Shown piece by piece: positions 31,740 through 41,200 of a DNA stretch of 64,000 nucleotides (its first letter is position 1; every line of letters starts with the position of its first letter). The DNA is from SVEL01 sp045125245 (GTDB taxonomy: Bacteria; Bacillota; Clostridia; Lachnospirales; Lachnospiraceae). The DNA is taken from assembly GCA_045125245.1 (NCBI GenBank), contig JBGVNF010000074.1, forward strand, positions 1 to 64,000, in the 5' to 3' direction. The notes under the pieces are model-generated. The model was not told the origin of the DNA. It searched no databases and worked only from the letters and a program-made list of their open reading frames with translations. A program made the position numbers and the translations under genes.

Positions 31740-34667
31740 ATGAGAAATGTAGATTTGACAAATTTGGCAGCATATGACCTTCTTGACATGCAGTATATGA
31801 AGGGAATTGATGCTACAGGTTATCTTTTAATACATAAGAAAACTAAGGCTAGGGTTGCGTTATTGCTTAATGATGATAACAATAAGGTTTTTAATATAGC
31901 ATTTAGAACACCTTGTTCCAATGATACAGGTGTGCCACACATTATGGAGCATTCTGTTCTTTGTGGTTCAGATAAGTTTCCTGTAAAGGATCCTTTTGTA
32001 GAGCTTGTAAAGGGTTCCCTTAATACATTTTTAAATGCTATGACTTCATCTATGAAGACTATGTATCCAGTTGCTAGCTGCAATGATACAGATTTTAAAA
32101 ATCTAATGGATGTCTATTTGGACGCAGTATTTCATCCGAATATTTATAAGCATAAGGAAATCTTTATGCAGGAGGGATGGAGCTATAAGCTTGATAATAT
32201 AGATGATGAGCTTACTATAAGCGGTGTTGTATACAATGAGATGAAGGGTGCATTTTCATCTCCGGACAGTGTTCTTTACAGACATGTAAGACATACGATT
32301 TTTCCAGAAAATGAATATAGCTATGAGTCAGGTGGTGACCCAGTTCACATACCAGAGTTGTCTTATGAAGAGTTTTTAGATTTTCATAGAAAATATTATC
32401 ATCCTTCGAATAGCTTTATCTATCTTTACGGTGACTTGGACCCGGTAGAGAGACTTGAGTTTATAGATAAGGAATATTTATCAGAATATGATTACCTTGA
32501 AGTAGATTCAAAGCTTCATGAGCACAAGCCTTTTGAAGCACCAAGAAGTGAATACAAGACTTATCCTATCGGTGATAATGAGGATAAAAAGGATAAAACT
32601 TATGTAGCATATACTACGACTTTTGGAAAATGTACAGATCCAAAGATATATTATGCTATGAATATTTTAGAGTATGCCCTTGTTACTATGCCAGGAGCTC
32701 CAGTTAAGCAGGCACTGGTAGAGTCAGGACTTGCTAAGGATTTGACAGGTGGCTGTATGACTGCTATGGATAATATATTTACTCTCATTGCAGTTGGAGC
32801 GAACGAGGAAAATAGTGATAAGATTATTAAGGTTATAGAAGATACTTTAAAGGAACTTGTAACTAATGGTATCGATAAAGATGCCTTAAAAGCAGCTCTT
32901 AATATATATGAGTTTAAATATAGAGAGGCTGACTTTGGTGGACATTCTAAGGGACTGTTCTACGGTCTTGATATGCTTGAATCGTGGATGTTTGACGAGC
33001 TTCATCCATTTACGCTCATTGATGCAGATAATGTTTTTATCTATCTTAACAGTGTAGTAGAGACTGGTTATTTCGAAACATTGATAGAGCAATTTATATT
33101 GAATAATAATCATAAAACCATATTAACTCTTGCACCAGAAGCAGGCTTGACTGGAAAGGCTGAAGAGGAGCTCAAGGTAAAGCTTGCAGAATACAAGGCA
33201 TCCCTTAGTGAAGAGGAATTGCAGGCTATAGTTGATAATACACAGGCATTACTTAAGTATCAGAGTGAGCCAAGTAGCATAGAGGATATGGAGAAAATTC
33301 CTATGCTTAAGCTGGAAGATATTGATAAAAAATCGCCAGTTATAGAATATGAAATCAAAGATATAGATGGTACAAAGATTATTCATACTGACATTAATAC
33401 CAATAATATTGCATATATAATCGCAAGCTTTGGTACTGCCAATGTGAAGGAGGAATTACTTCCATATGTAGGACTTCTATCAAAGATTTTAACGTATATA
33501 GATACTGATGAGCATTCTTATGTCGCTTTAAATAATATGATTAATATGCATACAGGTGGCATGGATGTAGGGGCGCTTATTTATAAGGATGCTAAGGTAA
33601 GTGAAAAGTATGACTTAAGATTTGAGGCATCTATAAAGGTACTTTATCAGAAGCTTCCTAAGGCATTTGATATCTTAAGTGAAGTATTGCTCACATCAAA
33701 GCTTGATGATAAGAAACGTCTTAAGGAAATAATAGATGAATTAAAGGCTAGTTTATCTTCAAAGGTTGGAAATAGTGGACATTCTCTTGCTATAGGAAGA
33801 GCTAGTTCATATTTCTCAGAAGCCTCATATATAAGTGATATTATATCAGGCGTTGAGTATCTTTGGTTTATAGAAGATTTAGCAGAAAATTTTGATGCTA
33901 GGGTAGATGAATTAGTAGAAAAGCTTAAAGAAACTGCCAAGGCTATATTCAATAAGGATAATTTAGTGCTTAGCTATACTGCCAATGAAGAGGGCTACAG
34001 TATGTTAGCAAAACCACTTAATAGCTTTGTTGAAAAGCTTGGAGATGAAGATGTATCTCCTTCTGTAAGAAATCTTAAGATACTTAAGAAAAATGAAGGC
34101 TTGAAGACTTCAGCTCAGATTCAGTATGTAGCTAGAACTGGTAATTTCAAAAAGGATGGCTACGAGTATACAGGTGTATTAAAGGCTCTTGAGAATATTA
34201 TGGATTACGGATATCTTTGGGAAAATATTCGAGTAAAGGGTGGAGCTTACGGATGTATGAGTGGATATTCTTATTCTGGCAATGTGTATTTCTGTTCATA
34301 CAGAGACCCTAATCTAGATAAGACCAATGATATATACGAAGGAATTCCAGCATATCTTAGAAGCTTCAAAGAGTCAGATAGAGATATATTAAAATATATT
34401 ATTGGAACTATAAGTACTTTGGATAGACCTAAAACTCCAAAGGGCAAGGGTGATGCATCCCTTCGTTTTTATCTTTCAAACATTGATATGGATATGGTTC
34501 AAAAGGAAAGAGATGAGGTTATGTCCTTATCAAATGAAAAGATTAATAAGCTTGGCGATATAATAGAAGCTGTGCTTTCACAGGGGAATATATGTGTCGT
34601 AGGAAATGCAGGCAAGATAGAGGAATGTAAGTCATTATTTATGGAAACAAAGGATTTACTTAAGTAA
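31740..34667 (+). CDS. M16C family zinc metallopeptidase (presequence-protease type)
   Basis: A 975-residue insulinase-family peptidase. The ATG at 31740 lies 9 bases after AAAGGA and starts MRNVDLTNLAAYDLL. The inverted zinc motif HxxEH is His67-Glu70-His71 in GVPHIMEHSVLCG, with a downstream Glu in SGVVYNEMKGAFSSPDS. Four homologous half-domains are expected at this length, with C-terminal KVKGGAYGC-type residues VKGGAYGCMSGYSYSG. Such enzymes cut short unstructured peptides in a closed chamber. No signal peptide, so cytoplasmic. It is followed closely by era. Confidence 0.95.
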   Translation: MRNVDLTNLAAYDLLDMQYMKGIDATGYLLIHKKTKARVALLLNDDNNKVFNIAFRTPCSNDTGVPHIMEHSVLCGSDKFPVKDPFVELVKGSLNTFLNAMTSSMKTMYPVASCNDTDFKNLMDVYLDAVFHPNIYKHKEIFMQEGWSYKLDNIDDELTISGVVYNEMKGAFSSPDSVLYRHVRHTIFPENEYSYESGGDPVHIPELSYEEFLDFHRKYYHPSNSFIYLYGDLDPVERLEFIDKEYLSEYDYLEVDSKLHEHKPFEAPRSEYKTYPIGDNEDKKDKTYVAYTTTFGKCTDPKIYYAMNILEYALVTMPGAPVKQALVESGLAKDLTGGCMTAMDNIFTLIAVGANEENSDKIIKVIEDTLKELVTNGIDKDALKAALNIYEFKYREADFGGHSKGLFYGLDMLESWMFDELHPFTLIDADNVFIYLNSVVETGYFETLIEQFILNNNHKTILTLAPEAGLTGKAEEELKVKLAEYKASLSEEELQAIVDNTQALLKYQSEPSSIEDMEKIPMLKLEDIDKKSPVIEYEIKDIDGTKIIHTDINTNNIAYIIASFGTANVKEELLPYVGLLSKILTYIDTDEHSYVALNNMINMHTGGMDVGALIYKDAKVSEKYDLRFEASIKVLYQKLPKAFDILSEVLLTSKLDDKKRLKEIIDELKASLSSKVGNSGHSLAIGRASSYFSEASYISDIISGVEYLWFIEDLAENFDARVDELVEKLKETAKAIFNKDNLVLSYTANEEGYSMLAKPLNSFVEKLGDEDVSPSVRNLKILKKNEGLKTSAQIQYVARTGNFKKDGYEYTGVLKALENIMDYGYLWENIRVKGGAYGCMSGYSYSGNVYFCSYRDPNLDKTNDIYEGIPAYLRSFKESDRDILKYIIGTISTLDRPKTPKGKGDASLRFYLSNIDMDMVQKERDEVMSLSNEKINKLGDIIEAVLSQGNICVVGNAGKIEECKSLFMETKDLLK

Positions 34668-34685
34668 CAAAAGAGAGGAAAATAT

Positions 34686-35588
34686 ATGCAGGAAAATTTT
34701 AAATCAGGTTTTGTAACACTTATTGGAAGACCTAATGTAGGCAAGTCAACACTTATGAATAAGCTTATTGGACAAAAGATTGCTATCACATCTAATAAGC
34801 CACAGACAACTAGAAATAGAATTCAAACAGTTTATACATGTGAGGAAGGTCAGATTGTATTTGTGGACACACCTGGTATTCACAAGGCAAAAAATAAGCT
34901 TGGGGAGTATATGGTAAATGTGGCTGAGCAGACCTTAAAGGAAGTGGACGTGGTATTGTGGCTTGTTGAGCCTACAGATTTTATAGGAGCTGGCGAGAGA
35001 CATATAGCAGAACAACTTGAAAATGTTAAGACACCTGTAATTCTTGTAATCAATAAGGTTGATACTGTAAAGAAGGAAGAAATATTAGGCTTCATCGATA
35101 ATTATAGAAAGATATATGATTTTGCGGAAATAGTTCCTGTATCTGCTCTTAAGGGAACAAATACAGATGATTTGATAAGTACAATTTTTAAGTATTTATC
35201 AGAGGGACCTATGTTCTATGATGAAGATACGGTTACAGACCAGCCTATGCGTCAGATAGTTGCTGAGCTTATAAGAGAAAAGGCTCTTAAGTGTCTTAGC
35301 GATGAGATTCCACATGGAATAGCTGTTTATATTGACCAGATGAAGGAGAGAAAGTCTGGGGACATTATCGATATAGATGCAACTATTGTGTGTGAAAGAG
35401 ATTCACATAAGGGTATCATCATCGGTAAGCAAGGCGTTATGCTTAAGAAGATTGGCAGTGCTGCTAGATATGAAATCGAAAGAATGATGGAGATAAAGGT
35501 TAATCTCAAGCTCTGGGTAAAGGTAAGAAAAGAGTGGAGAGATAGCGATATGCAGCTTAAGAATTTTGGATATGATCCAAAGAAGTAG
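34686..35588 (+). CDS. era: GTPase Era
   Basis: A 300-residue GTPase needed for 16S rRNA maturation and 30S assembly. G1 is IGRPNVGKSTLMNKLIG, G3 VFVDTPGIHKAKNKLG, and G4 LVINKVDT. The C-terminal KH domain is GIIIGKQGVMLKKIGSAAR and binds the 3' end of 16S rRNA. RBS AGAGAGGAAAA. recO follows 60 bases on, a common pairing. Confidence 0.97.
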   Translation: MQENFKSGFVTLIGRPNVGKSTLMNKLIGQKIAITSNKPQTTRNRIQTVYTCEEGQIVFVDTPGIHKAKNKLGEYMVNVAEQTLKEVDVVLWLVEPTDFIGAGERHIAEQLENVKTPVILVINKVDTVKKEEILGFIDNYRKIYDFAEIVPVSALKGTNTDDLISTIFKYLSEGPMFYDEDTVTDQPMRQIVAELIREKALKCLSDEIPHGIAVYIDQMKERKSGDIIDIDATIVCERDSHKGIIIGKQGVMLKKIGSAARYEIERMMEIKVNLKLWVKVRKEWRDSDMQLKNFGYDPKK

Positions 35589-35648
35589 TATTTAGATAAA
35601 TAAAATGTTTTAGAAAGCGAGAAGACTCGTATTATCAAGGAGGAAACT

Positions 35649-36404
35649 GTGGTAAATCAGGTTAAGTTAACAGGAATTGTATTATCGGCCTCGCCAGTTG
35701 GTGAGTATGACAAACGTCTTGTTATTCTTACAGGACAGAGAGGGAAGATAACTGCCTTTGTAAAAGGGGCGAGAAGACCTTCTAGTAGATTTGCCGCAGG
35801 TAGTCGTCCTTTTTCCTTTGGGGAATTTACACTGTATCAGGGGAGAGAGGCGTACAATTTAGTAGACATAGATATAAAAAATTATTTTGATGAGATAGCA
35901 ACAGATATGAATGCTATGTATTATGGGTTTTATTTTTTAGAATTGGCAGATTATTATTCCTATGAGAATGTTAATTGTAAGGAAATGATTAATCTTTTAT
36001 ATCAGTCCCTTAAGGCACTTTCAAATAAGAATATACCAGATAAGCTTGTAAGATATATTTACGAGCTTAAAATGTTTTATATAAATGGTGAATATCCAGA
36101 TGTATTTTCATGTGTAGAATGTGGAAATAAGGATGAACTTGATGGTTTTATAGTGGAAAAAAGTAAAGCTGTCTGCAAGGAATGTTCACATCTTTATAAG
36201 GATAATTTAAAGCTGAATACATCTACATTTTATACGATGCAGTTTATTATTTCAGCTTCTATTGACAAGCTATATAGCTTTACTGTGTCGGAGGTAGTAT
36301 TAAAGGAATTATCTATGCTTATGAATAGATGGCGAACTAAGTATATTGATAAAGAATTTAAATCTTTAGAATTTCTAGCTTTTGATGGCACATTTAAGAT
36401 TTAG
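35649..36404 (+). CDS. recO: DNA repair protein RecO
   Basis: A 251-residue recombination mediator that loads RecA with RecR. It starts at GTG 6 bases after AAGGAGG. The N-terminal OB fold includes GIVLSASPVGEYDKRLVILT and KGARRPSSRFAAGSRPF. A C4 zinc finger is formed by CVECGNKDEL and CKECSH. Length and order are normal. The aminopeptidase gene follows after 14 bases. Confidence 0.95.
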   Translation: MVNQVKLTGIVLSASPVGEYDKRLVILTGQRGKITAFVKGARRPSSRFAAGSRPFSFGEFTLYQGREAYNLVDIDIKNYFDEIATDMNAMYYGFYFLELADYYSYENVNCKEMINLLYQSLKALSNKNIPDKLVRYIYELKMFYINGEYPDVFSCVECGNKDELDGFIVEKSKAVCKECSHLYKDNLKLNTSTFYTMQFIISASIDKLYSFTVSEVVLKELSMLMNRWRTKYIDKEFKSLEFLAFDGTFKI

Positions 36405-36418
36405 AAAGGGTTGGCAAT

Positions 36419-38206
36419 ATGATTAAAGAAAGAATAGAGAAGCTTCGTAAGGTTATGAAGGACAATGGAATAGATGCATATTATATTCCAACAAATGATT
36501 TTCACGGTTCTGAGTATGTAGGTGATTATTTCAAGTGTAGAAAATATATTACAGGCTTTACAGGTTCAGCAGGAACTGCTGTGATAACTATGGATGAAGC
36601 TAGACTTTGGACAGATGGAAGATACTTTATTCAGGCAGCAGCAGAGCTTTCTGGAAGTGGAATTACACTTATGAAGATGGGCCAGCCAGAAGTTCCTACT
36701 ATAAAAGACTATTTATCTGACACAATGAAGGCAGGGCAGGTATTAGGCTTTGACGGAAGATGTGTAGATTATAAGTATGCCATTTCATTGGAGGAGGCTC
36801 TCCATAAAAATGATGCAAGAATCGTGTATCATCTAGATCTTATGGATATGGTGTGGGAAGATAGACCAGCATTAGAGTCTAAAAAGGTTAAGATATTAGA
36901 TGTGAAATATTGTGGTGAGGATAGAATTAGTAAGCTTGAAAGAATTAGAAAGCTTATGAAGGAGAAGAAAGCAGATATATTTGTTCTTACATCCCTTGAT
37001 GATATAGCTTGGCTATTCAATATCAGAGGCGAAGATATTATGTGTAATCCTGTAGTTTTATCTTATGCGATTATAACTATGGATGAAGCTATAATATACG
37101 CAAAATTGGATGCCTTTGATGATATTATAGATGAGCTTAATAAGGATAAAGTGGTACTTAGACCATATAATCAGATATATGAAGATATTAAGAAACTTCC
37201 ATGTAACATAAATGTATATATGGATTCAGAGAAAGCTAATTTTGCCATTGTAAAAAATGTTCCAGAAGGTGTCAATCTTATAGGGGGAGATAATCTTACC
37301 CTTATGCCAAAGGCTATTAAGAATGCCACAGAGATTAATAATGAAAAGCTTGCTCATATTAAGGATGGTGTAGCAGTTACAAAGTTTATGTATTGGCTCA
37401 AGAAAAATATAGGTAAGATGAAGATTACAGAGCTTAGTGCAGCTGAGTATCTTGAAGGGTTAAGAGAACAAGGTGAGAATTATATGGGACCAAGCTTTGA
37501 ACCTATAGTAGCTTATGGTGCCAATGGTGTTATGTGTCATTATTCACCTACGGAAGAATCTGACACGGAGTTAAAGGCAGAGAGCTTTGTTTTATTTGAT
37601 ACAGGTGGACAGTATCTTGAAGGAACAACAGATATAACAAGAACTATTGCATTGGGCCCTTGTACTGTTGAGCAAAAGAAGCATTATACAGCTGTCTTAA
37701 AGGGACATCTAAATCTTTCGGCAGCTAAATTTTTGTATGGTGTAAGAGGTATTAATCTTGATTATTTAGCGAGAGGGCCATTGTGGGAGTTAGGTCTTGA
37801 TTATAATCACGGAACAGGACACGGTGTCGGTTTTTGTTTAAATGTTCACGAAGGTCCAAATAGTTTTAGATGGAAATGTGCAGATGATAATGTAAATAGC
37901 GCGATTTTAGAGGAAGGAATGATTACTTCCAATGAACCAGGCTTTTATTTAGAAGGACATTACGGCATAAGAACTGAGAATATGATTGTCTGTGTAAGAG
38001 ATGAAGAGACAGAATACGGTCAGTTTATGAAATTTGAAAATCTTACTATGGTTCCATATGATATAGAAGCGATAGATTTAGCTATGTTGACAGAGGTTGA
38101 TAAAAAACGATTAAACGACTATCACAGAGAGGTCTATGAGAAGCTTTCGCCATATTTTAATGAGGAAGAAAAGGCGTGGCTTAAAGATGTGACAAAAGAG
38201 GTGTAA
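36419..38206 (+). CDS. M24 Xaa-Pro aminopeptidase
   Basis: A 595-residue enzyme with two creatinase-like N-terminal domains (EYVGDYFKCRKYITGFTGSAG, LWTDGRYFIQAA) and a C-terminal pita-bread fold. Metal ligands are in LFDTGGQYLEGTTDITRT (two Asp), HGTGHGVGF (His), SNEPGFYLEG (Glu) and GIRTENM (Glu). It releases N-terminal residues before proline. The length matches the long three-domain class rather than the shorter PepP. No signal peptide. The GNAT gene follows after 3 bases, so they are cotranscribed. Confidence 0.95.
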   Translation: MIKERIEKLRKVMKDNGIDAYYIPTNDFHGSEYVGDYFKCRKYITGFTGSAGTAVITMDEARLWTDGRYFIQAAAELSGSGITLMKMGQPEVPTIKDYLSDTMKAGQVLGFDGRCVDYKYAISLEEALHKNDARIVYHLDLMDMVWEDRPALESKKVKILDVKYCGEDRISKLERIRKLMKEKKADIFVLTSLDDIAWLFNIRGEDIMCNPVVLSYAIITMDEAIIYAKLDAFDDIIDELNKDKVVLRPYNQIYEDIKKLPCNINVYMDSEKANFAIVKNVPEGVNLIGGDNLTLMPKAIKNATEINNEKLAHIKDGVAVTKFMYWLKKNIGKMKITELSAAEYLEGLREQGENYMGPSFEPIVAYGANGVMCHYSPTEESDTELKAESFVLFDTGGQYLEGTTDITRTIALGPCTVEQKKHYTAVLKGHLNLSAAKFLYGVRGINLDYLARGPLWELGLDYNHGTGHGVGFCLNVHEGPNSFRWKCADDNVNSAILEEGMITSNEPGFYLEGHYGIRTENMIVCVRDEETEYGQFMKFENLTMVPYDIEAIDLAMLTEVDKKRLNDYHREVYEKLSPYFNEEEKAWLKDVTKEV

Positions 38207-38209
38207 GGA

Positions 38210-38968
38210 ATGAATATATTTGCGATAAATACATTGAATTCAAAGCAGTACAATGATGCAAGAGAGCTTATTTCAGCCTGTGCTGAATTTGATGGAACTA
38301 GAGGTGTAGCATTTTTAGAGCCAGAATTAAATGATGATAAAACATTTCCTGCATTTTATATGATGTATGATGCGGGAAGACTGATAAGTATATTATCTGT
38401 TTTTTTAGTAGATGAAAATGAGTGTGAAATCTATGGTTACACATTGCCAGAGTACAGAAAACAGGGATATTTTAAACGTCTTTATAAGGAAGCTATAAAG
38501 AATATCAAAGAGAAAAAGCTTAGTGATATAGCTTATGTATGTGAGCCTGAATCAAAATCTGGTAAAGGGGCTTTGGAAAAATTAGGATTTGAGATTATGC
38601 GAACTGAATATCTTATGAGCTATGATATGAATCATAAGGAAAAGCCGCAGGGAAGATTAAAGCTTATATCTACAAGTGATGAAAATACCCAGGTTTATAA
38701 GGCGTGCCTTGATGAAAGTATAGTGGGTACTTGTAATGTGGAATTTACAAGAACACATGCTGTTATATATGAATTCCAGATTTACGAGGAATTTAGAGGC
38801 AATGGATATGGAAGTGAAATGCTTATACTTATTCTTGGGGAATTATTGAATCAAGATGTGGCAAAGATATTACTTCACGTAAATGGTGCCAATAAAGTAG
38901 CTCATGCTATGTATTCACATCATGGATTTGTTAGTGAAGAGCAGATTGATTATTGGGGTGAGAACTAA
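38210..38968 (+). CDS. Protein with two GNAT acetyltransferase domains
   Basis: A 252-residue protein with two acetyl-CoA-binding motifs: EYRKQGYFKRLYKEAI (first domain, residues about 1-140) and FRGNGYGSEMLILIL (second domain, about 150-252). The second is the better match to the RxxGxG/A loop; the first, with RKQGY, may be degenerate. Substrate unknown. Its stop overlaps the start of the response regulator gene by one base, so it probably belongs to the same signalling operon. Confidence 0.85.
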   Translation: MNIFAINTLNSKQYNDARELISACAEFDGTRGVAFLEPELNDDKTFPAFYMMYDAGRLISILSVFLVDENECEIYGYTLPEYRKQGYFKRLYKEAIKNIKEKKLSDIAYVCEPESKSGKGALEKLGFEIMRTEYLMSYDMNHKEKPQGRLKLISTSDENTQVYKACLDESIVGTCNVEFTRTHAVIYEFQIYEEFRGNGYGSEMLILILGELLNQDVAKILLHVNGANKVAHAMYSHHGFVSEEQIDYWGEN

Positions 38969-39696
38969 TGAACATTGGTATATGTGATGATGAAAAAATC
39001 TGTTTGGACAGGATGATTGAATGTTTAGATAAAGCTTCTAAAGCGCTAGAAACAGAATTTCAATATAAAAGTTTTTTGTCTGGAGAAGAGCTTTTGAAAA
39101 GTAATGAAAATATAGATATTCTTTTTCTTGATGTGGAAATGGATGGTATTAGTGGCATTGAAACTATGAGACTTCTAGAGTCTAAAGAAAATGTAAAATT
39201 TATAATATTTGCATCAAGTCATTCGGAGTATGTATTTGAGTCGTTTGGCACAAAAACTATGGGATTTTTATGCAAGCCTGTAGAATATGAAAAGGTTCTT
39301 AAAGAGATAAAGAGAGTAATAGAAAAAATTAACGCTAAGAAGCAGATTGAACCAGTAGAGATTAACGTTGATGGACGTAATGTTTTTATTTCACCAGAGG
39401 ATATAGTGTACATATCTGGTGAAAAGAATTATGTTAAGGTTGTTACAAAGGATGAGCAGTATCTTACATACGGAAATATGAAGACTTGGGAAGAAAAACT
39501 GACACAAACTGCGGTGATAAGAATACATAAATCATACCTTGTTAATTTAGCCTATATTTCTAATATAAGTGAAGTAGCTTCTTTTTCTGGATTAGATGAT
39601 ATTCTCCCAGTGGGAAGAAAATATAAAGAGGAAGCGAGAGCAAAATATAAGGAATATTTGTTAAAGGTATTTAGGGAGAAGACAAATGATAGATAG
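38968..39696 (+). CDS. LytTR response regulator (AgrA-like)
   Basis: A 242-residue regulator. The receiver domain has the acidic pair in ICDDEK, the phospho-acceptor Asp in ILFLDVEMDG, and the Lys in FLCKPVEYE. The C-terminal LytTR DNA-binding domain includes IVYISGEKNYVKVVTKDEQY and IRIHKSYLVNLAYI. It overlaps its kinase gene by 11 bases and the upstream GNAT gene by 1, so all three are translationally coupled. No AgrD-like peptide gene was found beside it. Confidence 0.94.
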   Translation: MNIGICDDEKICLDRMIECLDKASKALETEFQYKSFLSGEELLKSNENIDILFLDVEMDGISGIETMRLLESKENVKFIIFASSHSEYVFESFGTKTMGFLCKPVEYEKVLKEIKRVIEKINAKKQIEPVEINVDGRNVFISPEDIVYISGEKNYVKVVTKDEQYLTYGNMKTWEEKLTQTAVIRIHKSYLVNLAYISNISEVASFSGLDDILPVGRKYKEEARAKYKEYLLKVFREKTNDR

Positions 39697-40942
39697 TATA
39701 TTAAAGGGAATTCGTGCCATATTAGAGTTTGTAGTAATTATATTTTTTTATAGACAGATTTATAATGCAGACGTAATAAAGAATAAGTCAAAAGTGATAC
39801 TTTTTGGACTTGGGATGGGAGTTTGCTATTTCATAAATGAATTCTTTGGATTGAATTTATATTTTACAATTTTAGGAACCTTATATGGATTAGTTGTTCC
39901 ATTATTTGTACTGAATGGGAATAGAAAGCGCTTATTAAGCTTATATCCTATGATGATGCTTATGATTATCATGATAAGCATGTGTATTTCATATGCATTA
40001 GCGATTGTGTTAAATATACCTGTAACTGAAATATACTATAATGTGTATTTATCTGCCTTGATAGATTTAGCATTTCTTATCGTATTTGTATTAGATTATT
40101 TGATAGATAAAAAGAAGAAGCACAGAGCTAAAAGAGATTTTAAGATAACTATGCCTATTTATCTAATAATGCTAGTTGGTGAACTTTGTTTTTTTATCAT
40201 CTTAGGCGCAATGCAGTATTTTACAGCAACATATAATGTGAAGGGCAGACCAGTAAGCATGATGGGCTTTATCATTTCATCTATATGTATGGTGTATTGT
40301 TTTGGATTTATGTTTTTGTCAGCATATATCCAGAAAAACTTATCTATGAAAAATGAAAAAGATATGCTTAACTTATATGCCACAGAGCAGCAGAAGCACA
40401 TTAAACTTATGGTAGAAAAAGATGCTGATATGAAGAAATTCAGACACGATGTAAAGCAACATATGTGGGTAATATCATATCACATGGAGCAGAATGAAAT
40501 ATCTAAAGCTAAAGAATATATTACGCAGATATATGAGAATTTGGATAACGCAAAGGTGGAGCATTATACTGGTGTGGTGCCTATAGATGTGGTTATTAGC
40601 GATAAAAAAAGAATTATGGATGAAAAAAATATCATATTTAATTGGTCAGGAAGTGTACAAAAGATTCCTGATAATATACAGGAATATGATATATGTACAG
40701 TTTTTATAGATGTTCTCGATAAGGCTATACAAGCCTGTGAGGAACTGCCAATAGAAAATAGAGAGTTAAAGCTATTAGTGGAAATAAATAATGGAAGGCT
40801 TTATATAATGGAAAAGCATATGTGTCCTCAGCCTAAATATAAGCAGGAGGATAGGCATATTAAAGGCATAACTGAGAAGTATGATGGTTACATAGTTCAC
40901 ACAACTGAGGATGGTTACCACATAACGGAAATAGTACTTTAA
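39686..40942 (+). CDS. AgrC-like sensor kinase with degenerate ATP-binding domain
   Basis: A 418-residue membrane protein with about six helices in the first 220 residues, then a His-box helix (His254 in KKFRHDVKQHMWVI) and a short HATPase-like domain. The N box reads DVLDKAIQAC where active relatives have NLLDNAIEA, so both key Asn are replaced (Asp342 and Lys346). The glycine-rich G2 box (GxGL) is missing: RHIKGITEKYDG takes the place of the usual GIGLKNI..EKYGG. It is therefore probably a sensor without normal kinase activity. Encoded directly after its regulator with an 11-base overlap. Confidence 0.88.
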   Translation: MIDSILKGIRAILEFVVIIFFYRQIYNADVIKNKSKVILFGLGMGVCYFINEFFGLNLYFTILGTLYGLVVPLFVLNGNRKRLLSLYPMMMLMIIMISMCISYALAIVLNIPVTEIYYNVYLSALIDLAFLIVFVLDYLIDKKKKHRAKRDFKITMPIYLIMLVGELCFFIILGAMQYFTATYNVKGRPVSMMGFIISSICMVYCFGFMFLSAYIQKNLSMKNEKDMLNLYATEQQKHIKLMVEKDADMKKFRHDVKQHMWVISYHMEQNEISKAKEYITQIYENLDNAKVEHYTGVVPIDVVISDKKRIMDEKNIIFNWSGSVQKIPDNIQEYDICTVFIDVLDKAIQACEELPIENRELKLLVEINNGRLYIMEKHMCPQPKYKQEDRHIKGITEKYDGYIVHTTEDGYHITEIVL

Positions 40943-40980
40943 TGTTGTTGGTGTAAAAAAAATGTCGTTGGTGTAAAATG
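40941..40980 (+). repeat. 20-bp tandem direct repeat after the sensor kinase gene
   Basis: Two adjacent 20-base units share AATGT, GTTGGTGTAAAA and differ at only three positions. The repeat begins at the kinase stop codon. A period of about two helical turns is what dimeric LytTR regulators often bind, but the core does not clearly match a known LytTR box. Confidence 0.65.
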
Positions 40981-40985
40981 AATTG

Positions 40986-41042
40986 CCCTTATTTTTTATC
41001 TGATATATGATGTATTTGGATAAAGGATAAGGGTTGTTTTTT
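40986..41042 (+). terminator. Terminator after the sensor kinase gene
   Basis: CCCTTAT..TTTATC and GATAAAGGATAAGGG pair as a stem with a small internal mismatch around a roughly 18-base loop, followed by TTGTTTTTT. Confidence 0.75.
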
Positions 41043-41043
41043 G

Positions 41044-41076
41044 GGGGGACATATGGCTTGGGAAGGCTAGTCCCCC
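41044..41076 (+). other. GC-rich hairpin between two terminators
   Basis: GGGGGAC and GTCCCCC are perfect reverse complements, with CTT/AAG inside as a second short stem. In this AT-rich gap it stands out. It may be part of a small RNA ending at the terminator at 41109-41136. Confidence 0.5.
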
Positions 41077-41108
41077 GAAGGTAGAAGGGAAAGTATAGTT
41101 AACATATA

Positions 41109-41136
41109 ACAGATAGGTTACGCCTATCTGTTTTTG
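41109..41136 (+). terminator. Terminator upstream of lepB
   Basis: ACAGATAGG and CCTATCTGT form a perfect 9-bp stem with loop TTACG, followed by TTTTG. No annotated gene ends directly before it, so it must end either readthrough or an unannotated short transcript. Confidence 0.88.
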
Positions 41137-41138
41137 TT

Positions 41139-41167
41139 TTGCATTATTTGTTTTATTGTGATAAAAT
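41139..41167 (+). promoter_or_regulatory. Promoter of lepB
   Basis: TTGCAT (41139-41144), 17 bases, TAAAAT (41162-41167), with the lepB ATG 34 bases downstream behind TTGGAGG. Confidence 0.7.
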
Positions 41168-41200
41168 ATATTGGTTAAGTATTTTGGAGGATTGATTATT

